Assembly (NCBI GenBank): GCA_016721905.1
Contig: JADKHH010000011.1
Span: forward strand, 1 to 27,857
Source of the DNA: Candidatus Opimibacter skivensis
Lineage (GTDB): Bacteria > Bacteroidota > Bacteroidia > Chitinophagales > Saprospiraceae
Direction of reading: 5' to 3'
Length of the DNA: 27,857 nt
In this document: positions 9,502 through 16,568 of the stretch, in pieces
Layout: each line of letters starts with the position of its first letter
Position numbering within the stretch: position 1 is the first letter of the stretch
Translations under genes and position numbers: made by a program
Notes under the pieces: generated by a model
Told to the model about the DNA's origin: nothing
What the model saw: only the letters and a program-made list of their open reading frames with translations
The model's database searches: none

Positions 9502-10386
9502 CTATTGGACAACAAATTTGCACTGACTTATTACTTTTCCACTGTCCAGGATTTGATAAAAATATATTCCTGCTTCGAATTCCGATCGATTTATTTCAAC
9601 ACCGTTCTGTGGAATAGATACTTTCTTTCTTTAGTCTTCCGGTCAGATCGTAGATATAGCCTTCATAGTTGTCAATGGATTCAAATGGAACTACCGATAA
9701 TACGGCGACATCTGTCAGAGGGTTTGGTGTCAACAAGGATGTATAAAGTGATTTAGAAACTTCACTGATGGAAGTCGGTTCTACGTATACAAAAAAAGCA
9801 TCTCTATTTGACATCCTGCAGAATCCGTAACGAGTAGGCTGTAAGTTATTGAAGTATCTGACTTCGTCCATGTATGCACATCCGTTGGATCTGTTAACGC
9901 CGTTGGAGGTGACCACAGATATGTTAAAGGTGGAATTCCTTCACCCACGCTTGTATACAATCGCGCACTATCTCCTTGTTGGTAATGAGCGTGTTTAACA
10001 TCCAGGGTGATTACAAAAATAGAAAATTGGACGATGATGCTGTCTGTGCAAGTAGCACCTATGCTGTCCATAACTTCCAGATGAAAAGTTAATGGGTTAT
10101 CTGAAATACTTGTTACTCTAGGATTTGCACTTGTGGTGTCGTCCAGATAATCGGATGCTGTATAGGTAAACCAGATATTTGAATTCATACACGTCCACTT
10201 ATAGGTGTATGGTGGGATTCCACCTACGGCTGTTGGAGCTCCACCCAGATAAAAAGTGTCAAGGCCCCAATGGGTACACAAGGCTGCGTTTTCTCCGGCA
10301 TCGGCAATACATTGGCTATACGTAATGTTTGTACTCCCAAATACAAGTAGCAAGCAGTTTACTATATGTTTAAGATTCTTTTTCAT
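9502..10386 (-). pseudogene. Frameshifted secreted protein with T9SS C-terminal sorting domain
   Basis: The start at 10386 gives a signal peptide (MKKNLKHIVNCLLLVFGSTN then ITYSQ). Next come PKD/adhesin-like repeats typical of Bacteroidota surface proteins (ADAGENAALC..., GGIPPYTYKW, GEGIPPLTYLWSPPTAL, SYSLLVTDSAGC). The first frame stops near 9781. The protein continues in a second frame (DAFFVYVEPTSISEV, SLLTPNPLTDVAVLS, YIYDLTGRLKK) and in a third (VSIPQNGVEINRSEFEAGIY, then FYQILDSGK to the TAG at 9502-9504). PNP, YDLTGR and GIYFY mark a type-A T9SS sorting domain. The first break fits loss of one A in the run near 9815; the second fits a 4-nt AAAG-type duplication near 9627. As written, the product would lack the sorting domain and not reach the surface. 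Length and ligand of the intact form are uncertain. Confidence 0.82.
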
Positions 10387-10522
10387 ATGAAATAATATGG
10401 CTATTGGCAAAGACTCTACTTAGTGATTCTCCAGGTTTTCACCTTTAAGATAAAAGAATCTGCCACACAAATTAAAAGGAATCAGGAAAAAGAATACCGG
10501 CAGATAAAAGTTGTTGCTTCGT

Positions 10523-10990
10523 TTACTCTGCTTTACTAATAGGTATGCCATTGAGGGTATGCGTACAACATGTACAAGACGGTATTAAGTCTTCTTGTTT
10601 AAAGTTTGGATTGACGATCTGTAGGATGTTGGATTCATCTACATATAAGCCAGTAAAGAAACTTGATTCACCCATACATACTAATTCCCTTTTCTGGTCC
10701 TCCGTTAATGCCACGAGCCAAAAGATCGGGTCAGGTCGATCAATCCTTGCATTAGCTTCACTGAATACTTCATCCCAATTAGATCCAACTTTAGTCAATA
10801 GGAACTTAAAAAGGGGTGAATAGTCAAGTCCGCGTTTCTTTCGCCCATGCATGGAACCCCGGACTTGTTCCCGGGTATCTCTCTTTGCGTGCCGTACATG
10901 GCTAAAGTCTCCACCAAAGCCATGGCGAACTCCGCGGGCTTTAGTATTTACTTTTCTGTATAACGGCTTTTTGGTTTCGGAATAAGACAC
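10523..10990 (-). CDS. Hypothetical protein with C-terminal CTCCTH cysteine motif
   Basis: This 155-aa protein was not recognised. The N-terminal third is very basic (KKPLYRKVNTKARGVRHGFG, HAKRDTREQVRGSMHGRKKR). A conserved-looking core follows: GLDYSPLFKFLLTKVGSNWD, VFSEANARIDRPDPIFWLVA. The C-terminus holds LIPSCTCCTHTLNGIPI, a cluster of three Cys and one His that could bind metal. It has no signal peptide or membrane segment. The ATG start lies just after a stop in frame. It stands alone on the minus strand, 137 bp upstream of the T9SS pseudogene's start. Coding potential is good: a complete frame, a plausible composition and no competing gene. Confidence 0.7.
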   Translation of the reverse strand: MSYSETKKPLYRKVNTKARGVRHGFGGDFSHVRHAKRDTREQVRGSMHGRKKRGLDYSPLFKFLLTKVGSNWDEVFSEANARIDRPDPIFWLVALTEDQKRELVCMGESSFFTGLYVDESNILQIVNPNFKQEDLIPSCTCCTHTLNGIPISKAE

Positions 10991-11154
10991 GGGCTGTTAC
11001 CATTTAAATATAGTGGTCAACGAATAAGGCAGTAGGTAAATGTATTCCAAAGAACCTTTCTTCAAGAACCTGGTTAATTATTTCAAAGGTAAGATTCTTT
11101 AGAAATTTCTGTATCAGCCATCGACTGCATCCAATGTGAAAAGCCCCCTTTTAA

Positions 11155-11532
11155 TTATTGCTCAATAAACCCTAACTCCTTTATGGATTCTAAATCTTCC
11201 AGATCGACTTTACCACATATGGTTCGACCGGTTTTACAACTACACGCATAACATGCATCGGGAGCTGAGGTAACCTCAAATCCTATTTGGTCCAGGCCAA
11301 TGGATAAGGATGTAAAGAACTCTTTAATTTCATTCCTCAATTCGGTGTCATTTGTAAAACCTCCTCCCCAGGGCTCTGCACAATAGGTTTCCTCATAAAC
11401 GACACATGCTTTCCCAAGGCTATTGACACAATCGCAGGAATCCACCGGGCTATCTTCATTCTTGCAGCTAAAAAACTGAAGACCCATGATTAAACTGAGG
11501 ATTAAAATGGCTGAATTGAGTGATTTTTTCAT
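11155..11532 (-). CDS. Small cysteine-rich lipoprotein
   Basis: This 125-aa protein has a lipoprotein signal peptide, MKKSLNSAILILSLIMGLQF then FSC, with the lipid-bearing Cys at about residue 23 followed by KNED. The mature part has many cysteines (CDCVNS, ACVVYEETYC, DACYACSCKTGRTIC), suggesting disulfides or metal binding, and ends in a short helical tail (LEDLESIKELGFIEQ). The ACSCKTGRTI stretch recalls small Bacteroidota lipoproteins of unknown role. It should sit on the periplasmic side or at the cell surface. An AT-rich leader with a plausible -7 box precedes it. No function is proposed. Confidence 0.8.
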   Translation of the reverse strand: MKKSLNSAILILSLIMGLQFFSCKNEDSPVDSCDCVNSLGKACVVYEETYCAEPWGGGFTNDTELRNEIKEFFTSLSIGLDQIGFEVTSAPDACYACSCKTGRTICGKVDLEDLESIKELGFIEQ

Positions 11533-11560
11533 ACTAATTTTTTTTAATAATTTAAATGTC

Positions 11561-11587
11561 TAAAGGTAAGGCAGGGCCAGAATTCAA
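11561..11587 (-). promoter_or_regulatory. Possible Bacteroidota-type promoter for the small lipoprotein
   Basis: Read on the minus strand, TTG (11587-11585) is followed after 16 bases by TACCTTTA (11568-11561). That is seven of eight bases of the Bacteroidota -7 consensus TAnnTTTG. The box lies about 29 bases upstream of the ATG at 11532. The match is short and untested. Confidence 0.3.
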
Positions 11588-11751
11588 GTCTTACTTGGAA
11601 CTCTCCTTAGATCCTATAGACGATATGATCTTGCCGTATAGTTGGGTTTTTACAAAATATACTTCAACCTGAATGCAGCGAGGGGTGGAAACAAACTTTG
11701 GACGCCATTATATAGCGTTATTACCTACTAGCGAAACCATTAGTCCTTTTG

Positions 11752-12065
11752 CTAATTATCTGCCAAAGTTATGTTCCCTTTGAGTATATCGCTAATAATA
11801 ATGTCTTTCACCCGATTTGGTTCTTCAAAATGGGGACTGTGTGCCGAATGTTCAAATGTATAGAACCCTTTTACAGGGGCATGAAGTGTCTCTATACGAT
11901 AAGCCGAAGCCACGCTGTTCCCACCACACTACAGTAAATTAATCTTCAAGTCCGGTGTGGTAATTCTGCTTAAGAAAATAGTCGGGAATACCCCATGGAG
12001 ACAAAGAAGGACCGGGTTTCCCTCAGATGCAGATAAATCCTTTCGAAGGAATAGTAATCGCGGGA
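11752..12065 (-). pseudogene. Remnant of an alpha/beta-fold hydrolase with large internal deletion
   Basis: The pieces are a strand-turn GNPVLLCLHG (12021-11992, the oxyanion-loop region), then in the next frame GIPDYFLKQNYHTGLED, a TAA in place of a codon, and FTVVWWEQRGFGLSY. The last piece, back in the first frame, is LHAPVKGFYTFEHSAHSPHF then EEPNRVKDIII, with the C-terminal His of the triad in SAHSPHFEEP. These are hallmarks of the proline-iminopeptidase/epoxide-hydrolase-like branch common in Bacteroidota. About 200 residues between GFGLSY and LHAPVK, including the nucleophile elbow, are gone, and the start has also been lost. It lies directly downstream of the cyclase stop codon, so an operon partner may have been deleted. 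Non-functional. Confidence 0.78.
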
Positions 12066-12086
12066 AAAAGCTGGAGTCAGTACCAA

Positions 12087-14051
12087 TTAGACTCCCCCTT
12101 CCACAAAATACATCTCCAATTCCCCCTTCCCTTTGATATAGATTTGCCCCCGGGGTATACATGTAAATGTATCCTTGACATATTCGTAGGTCGTGTGACT
12201 GATATTGACCATCCCAGCCTGACCTGCACTTTCTATCCCACTCGCTGTGTTGACGGTATCGCCCCAGATATCGTATTGGAATTTCTTCACGCCGACGATG
12301 CCGGCTACGACCGGACCGGTATGCACACCCAGCCGTATTTCGAAATAGGTCTGACCCTTTGCCATCCTGGCTACCTCTCTTTCTTTCATAAAACGCTGCA
12401 TCGCGAGTGCTGCATTGACTACATCAACTGCATGAGTCTTATTGGGTGTAGGTAATCCGCCAGCCGCCATGTACGAATCACCGATCGTTTTTATCTTTTC
12501 GATGCCATGCTCCTGAATGATGCGGTCGAAGGCTGAAAAGCACGCATTGATTTCATCCACCAGATCTCCGGCACTCATCCTCGACGATATCTCTGTAAAC
12601 CCGATGATGTCTGTAAATAAAACGGTGACCAGATCAATATGTTTCGCTTGTGCAGATCCTTTGGCCTTTAGTTCTTCGGCTACTTCCGCGGGAAGGATGT
12701 TGAGCAATAATTCATCACTCCGCTTTTTCCCTTGCTTTATCTTATTACGTTGAGACAACAGTATGCCGGCAAACAGCAGGACTACTGCAAAACCACCCAT
12801 GAAACCATTGCGTACCATCTTTTGCTTCTGCATTGCTTTCTGGGCAAGAAAATCCTTCTGGTCCTGTTCTGCTTTCGCCAATGATTCCTTTTTATCAAAA
12901 TCGTATTGCATCTGGGTCTCTACCAACTTTCGGGTGTTCTCTTCATTGGTGATGCTATCGCGTGCAGCGACATACAATTTATAATGCTCCAGTCCCTGTT
13001 TATCATTGCCTGTGATACTGTCCAGATGGGCAAACGTAGCATAACCATCTCTAAGATAGTAGAGCGAGCCAATCTCCTTTGAAATCGATACAACTTTGGT
13101 GAGTAGAGAAGATGCCTCAGCATATTGCTTTGTAGCTATCCGTGAACCAGCCATGGCAAGATACGTCGCGGCCATGCCCTCCTGATCTTCCAATTCCAAT
13201 TGCAACTTGAGAGCCAGGTTAAAATATTTCATAGCCTCCTGGTGATCTCCCTGTTGATGATACACATCGCCTATATTGATATAGGTATTGGCCATGCCAT
13301 ATCGATCATCTATTTTTTCCTTGATCGCCAGGGAGGCTTTATAATTTTCTAAAGCTTCGGCAAATTTTCCTTCGTCAGCATAGATCGTACCGATATTGTT
13401 GTACCCAGCGGCGATACCGGCATCAAGTCCGAGTCTCAGCCTGATCTCCAGCGCTGCCTGAAAATTTTCCAGCGCCTTTGTATTATCTCCGAGCTCCTGG
13501 TAGGTAGCGCCCAGGTAGTTATATGCATAGGCAATGCCTGATTCATAACGCAGCGCTTCATCAATCCGAAGCGAAAGCAGGAAGTATTTCAGTGCTTCCG
13601 GATAATCAGCCTTGAGCCTGTAGACTTCTCCCAGGTTGGCGTAAGTCGCACCTAATCCCAAGCTATCCTTTTTTGCTGTCCAGACTTCAATTGACTTTTG
13701 AAAATAATCAATGGCTGCTGGATAATTACCCTGCATCTTACTAGCCGTACCCAGGACGTTGTAGCCGGATCCAAGGGCTTTCTGGTAGTCAATTTTTTTG
13801 GCCCAATCTACGACCAGGCTGGCATAATACTGGCCACTATCCGGATTACTCCTGTGCAGCATTGCCAGATTCACCAGATTATTAATGATAGACGTATCGC
13901 GCAAGGTTGTATCCACAGTACCTGTAGCTTTCCGGTAATCATTCAATCGCTGCAGATCAATCAGCAAAGAATCGATAAGGTGCTGCTTTTGTGAAAAGAG
14001 GCTTGGATGAAATGTGAGAAGACACATCACCAGGAGGAGAGAAAATTTCAT
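12087..14051 (-). CDS. TPR-containing membrane class III adenylate cyclase
   Basis: This 654-aa protein has a signal peptide (MKFSLLLVMCLLTFHPSLFS, 1-20), six or seven TPRs (about 95-370), a coiled coil, one membrane helix (416-433, GFMGGFAVVLLFAGILL) and a C-terminal class III cyclase domain (about 450-650). Metal-binding Asp481 (LFTDIIGFT) and Asp525 (TIGDSYMAAGG) are present. Lys521 and Asp594 (KIKTIGD, QYDIWGD) are the ATP-type specificity pair, so cAMP rather than cGMP is expected. Asn601 of TVN is kept, but the arginine that normally follows (VNxASRxES) is Gly605 here (VNTASGIES, codon GGG), which may cripple catalysis. The TPRs would be periplasmic and could sense a protein partner. 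The gene is intact with an ATG start, and a decayed hydrolase follows. Domain assignment is firm, activity is not. Confidence 0.93.
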   Translation of the reverse strand: MKFSLLLVMCLLTFHPSLFSQKQHLIDSLLIDLQRLNDYRKATGTVDTTLRDTSIINNLVNLAMLHRSNPDSGQYYASLVVDWAKKIDYQKALGSGYNVLGTASKMQGNYPAAIDYFQKSIEVWTAKKDSLGLGATYANLGEVYRLKADYPEALKYFLLSLRIDEALRYESGIAYAYNYLGATYQELGDNTKALENFQAALEIRLRLGLDAGIAAGYNNIGTIYADEGKFAEALENYKASLAIKEKIDDRYGMANTYINIGDVYHQQGDHQEAMKYFNLALKLQLELEDQEGMAATYLAMAGSRIATKQYAEASSLLTKVVSISKEIGSLYYLRDGYATFAHLDSITGNDKQGLEHYKLYVAARDSITNEENTRKLVETQMQYDFDKKESLAKAEQDQKDFLAQKAMQKQKMVRNGFMGGFAVVLLFAGILLSQRNKIKQGKKRSDELLLNILPAEVAEELKAKGSAQAKHIDLVTVLFTDIIGFTEISSRMSAGDLVDEINACFSAFDRIIQEHGIEKIKTIGDSYMAAGGLPTPNKTHAVDVVNAALAMQRFMKEREVARMAKGQTYFEIRLGVHTGPVVAGIVGVKKFQYDIWGDTVNTASGIESAGQAGMVNISHTTYEYVKDTFTCIPRGQIYIKGKGELEMYFVEGGV

Positions 14052-14174
14052 AGTTGGTATCTAATTTTTCGGAGGACTGTGCGCGGTGTCCATATGCGCT
14101 TGTCTTCCGGTCTTTGATATACAGCCTCAAGATAGAAGACTTTTGGCAAAGCTATTTCTTGCTTTTACAAACCA

Positions 14175-14828
14175 CTATCGACAAAGGGTACCGGCCTTCT
14201 TTGCACTCAGCTCAGGCTTATAAACGATAACCTCATCGACACCACTGCCGTAGGTAAAAACTAAACCCCCGTCGTCAGCATATACCCTATGAAATACGTG
14301 TGCGTTACGATAAGACAGGAACAATTCTCCTTCAAGCTCGCTTAAGAACCAAATACTCGTGTCATACGGCAGCTGTTCGCAGTGCTTGATAATATAACAA
14401 TTCGAATTCTTCTGGCAATCAAAGAAAGTCCGCTGGTGGATATTCGAATGGACAATGTATTGCTCATCCAGGATCTCTTCTACCATTTCCTTAGAAGACT
14501 GTTCTGGACTGTTCTTGACTTTTGGAAGGGAAAGAAGTTGATTCTCCCTCTGCAGCAGAGCTACTGACTTCTTGAATTCAATCCGCTGTTGTCCATCAGA
14601 TGACAAATAATGATTCCGATCTGTCTTCTCAAAATCTAATCTCTTTGACTCCATACCAGTCGTATTCCTGAACAATTGAAGCATCTTAACATTCTCTTTG
14701 TTAGTCCTTGAAATGGCAATTGTTTCCCATGGCCAGGCGGAATCAAAAGTAGTTACAGTAAACAGCTTAGGGTTTGAGCACGCTCCTAGAAAAAACAAGA
14801 TGGATATGATGGACAATTGATTTCTCAT
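14175..14828 (-). CDS. Hypothetical lipoprotein
   Basis: This 217-aa protein has a lipoprotein signal peptide, MRNQLSIISILFFLGACSNP, with a clear lipobox LGAC and lipidated Cys17. I do not recognise the mature part. It is a mix of strands and helices with a Cys pair in FFDCQKNSNCY and a C-terminal stretch rich in Tyr and acidic residues (YADDGGLVFTYGSGVDEVIV) that could be beta structure. It lies 123 bp upstream of the cyclase on the same strand and might share its transcript. It is divergent from the HmuY-like gene, with a 208-bp shared upstream region. Confidence 0.75.
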   Translation of the reverse strand: MRNQLSIISILFFLGACSNPKLFTVTTFDSAWPWETIAISRTNKENVKMLQLFRNTTGMESKRLDFEKTDRNHYLSSDGQQRIEFKKSVALLQRENQLLSLPKVKNSPEQSSKEMVEEILDEQYIVHSNIHQRTFFDCQKNSNCYIIKHCEQLPYDTSIWFLSELEGELFLSYRNAHVFHRVYADDGGLVFTYGSGVDEVIVYKPELSAKKAGTLCR

Positions 14829-14985
14829 TATTTCTAATCTGCTTCAACGAGGCGGGCTTCACGACATTGCGCCCCCGAATTTCAACTTTAAGATAGTATA
14901 ATCTCGTATATGGAAGCATTTGACGAGACAAACCTGCTTCCGGTATTTACTTAAATTTCATGTGCGAAATTGCCGGTAAGTGTGG

Positions 14986-14993
14986 TATTTTTG
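14986..14993 (+). promoter_or_regulatory. Possible -7 promoter box of the HmuY-like gene
   Basis: TATTTTTG fits the Bacteroidota -7 consensus TAnnTTTG at every fixed base and lies 43 bases before the ATG at 15037. A -33 TTG at a normal distance is not clear: a TTG at about 14969 is only about 14 bases away. This is a weak call on its own. Confidence 0.3.
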
Positions 14994-15036
14994 GAGAATC
15001 AGTTATTTAAAAATCTCTTCATCTAAATATCCGACA

Positions 15037-16317
15037 ATGAAACCGATCATCATCTGCGCATTATGCCTTATGGCTGTAGCCCTCAACGCCCAGGAATCAC
15101 AAACGATCTCTACAGGTCCGTCCTACAGCCAACAGAGCTACATCAACCTGTCTGCAGGAACTGATCACCGGGTAGCCAATACCTCCTGGGACATTGCATT
15201 TTCGGTGGCCCCACAAGATGCGGGAGTCTTTATCAATGAAAGTGTCGGGTCCACGCAGGGAGCGCTGCCCATCCAGGCGTTTTTCACCCTGGGAGATGAT
15301 TTTACGGCTGAGCCTGATCCATCCAACTTCGTAGATTTTCAATTGTTCAATCGTGAAATATCATGGTCATATGGTGCCCTGAACGAATTTCGTGAAGGGG
15401 GAAATCCGGATGACTTTGGATGGGGGGTATACAATCCGGCTACGCAGGAAACCAATGGAATATTTGTATATGTGATAGAACTTCGTAATGGTACCTACCT
15501 CAAATTCCAGATCCAATCCCTCATCAATGGTGTATACACTTTCCGGTATGCCAATCTGGATGGATCAGATGAAGTAACTAAGACTATTTCCAAAGCCGAT
15601 CATGCGGGAGATATGCTGGCCTATTTCAGTTTTGACACAGGCGAAACTGTTGACGTGGAACCAGCCGATGGTTTTGATTTACTATTCTGCCGGTATTTTG
15701 CCTTGCTTGATCAAGGTGGGGATTCTGTCCAGTACCTCGTGACCGGGATCTTATCTGCACCAGGAGTTGAAGTCGCCGAAGCCAGCCAGGTGGATCCGGC
15801 AACGGTTCAGTTCCAAGACTTTGCCGACTCCCTTTCTTCTTTCCATCTGGAAATCATCGGGCACGACTGGAAGTATTTTGATCTTGGTGCCTTCGAATGG
15901 ATCCTTCCTGAAGATCTCGTATATTTTGTCAAAACCCCGGATGACCGTGTTTGGAAACTACGCTTTACGGAATTTCTTGGGAGCAGTAGTGGCTCCGCGA
16001 TCTTTGAAAAAACGGATCTGGGTATCATTTCCGGCGTTGAAGATCCATCCTCTCCCCTCTCCGAATTCTTAGTGTACCCTAACCCTGCCAGTGCTGAAGT
16101 CAATGTAGTATACACACTGCGTGATCATCTGGCATCGGAGGTGAAGCTCCAGGTTCTGGATGCGTCCGGGCGTTTTGTGGATCAATACACCACGCAGGCC
16201 GGAGCTGGTATCAATGGTTTCACCATTGACCGGGATGATTTGGTTTCAGGTATCTATTACATTCGGATACTGGTTGGAGAGGAGTCGCATACAGGGTCGA
16301 TGTATATCATACGATAA
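15037..16317 (+). CDS. HmuY-like protein with T9SS sorting domain
   Basis: With the ATG at 15037 the protein has 426 aa; an upstream in-frame GTG at 14980 would put non-signal residues before the signal peptide and is rejected. Residues 1-18 are a signal peptide (MKPIIICALCLMAVALNA). The body contains two motifs of the HmuY family: WDIAFSVAP near residue 50, after YINLSAGTDHRVANTS, and IGHDWKYFDLG ... VYFVKTPDDRVWKLRFTEFL near 275-315. HmuY proteins of the Bacteroidota bind heme and hand it to TonB-dependent receptors. The C-terminus (about 341-426: FLVYPNPASAEVNV, VLDASGRF, SGIYYIRILV) is a type-A T9SS domain, so this form is probably a surface-anchored or secreted protein rather than a lipoprotein. 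No TonB receptor is adjacent, so heme binding is inference. Confidence 0.82.
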   Translation: MKPIIICALCLMAVALNAQESQTISTGPSYSQQSYINLSAGTDHRVANTSWDIAFSVAPQDAGVFINESVGSTQGALPIQAFFTLGDDFTAEPDPSNFVDFQLFNREISWSYGALNEFREGGNPDDFGWGVYNPATQETNGIFVYVIELRNGTYLKFQIQSLINGVYTFRYANLDGSDEVTKTISKADHAGDMLAYFSFDTGETVDVEPADGFDLLFCRYFALLDQGGDSVQYLVTGILSAPGVEVAEASQVDPATVQFQDFADSLSSFHLEIIGHDWKYFDLGAFEWILPEDLVYFVKTPDDRVWKLRFTEFLGSSSGSAIFEKTDLGIISGVEDPSSPLSEFLVYPNPASAEVNVVYTLRDHLASEVKLQVLDASGRFVDQYTTQAGAGINGFTIDRDDLVSGIYYIRILVGEESHTGSMYIIR

Positions 16318-16373
16318 CTACCAGATGACCCAATCTGTCTGAGGATATGATCATTAAAAAGTGATACTTGATG

Positions 16374-16388
16374 ACCCTGATTAAGGGT
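16374..16388 (+). terminator. Weak hairpin after the HmuY-like gene
   Basis: ACCCT (16374-16378) and AGGGT (16384-16388) form a 5-bp stem with a 5-nt loop about 60 bases past the stop codon, followed by the pyrimidine-rich TCGTCTCTTTCG. It may end the HmuY-like transcript. The stem is short. The rest of the 251-bp gap to the next gene shows nothing else clear. Confidence 0.3.
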
Positions 16389-16568
16389 TCGTCTCTTTCG
16401 TGTATGCAGCAAACCCCCTGTTCAGTATTTCAGCCTTCCTGAATGATGTCCAGGCATGAAATATTCATCTCAAACTAATCACCACAGAGTCGTATTTTAC
16501 AGGCTAAACTTTCTGTTAAGCAGTTTTACATCTGATGAATTCCCACCCATTTCTAGCATTTAGTTATT

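Noticed and set aside
12027..12455. 142-codon plus-strand open frame
   Set aside because: It is the antisense shadow of the cyclase 3' end and of the hydrolase remnant.
14980..15036. Longer start (GTG) for the HmuY-like protein
   Set aside because: It would put 19 non-signal residues before a clean signal peptide and run through the possible -7 box. The ATG at 15037 is preferred.
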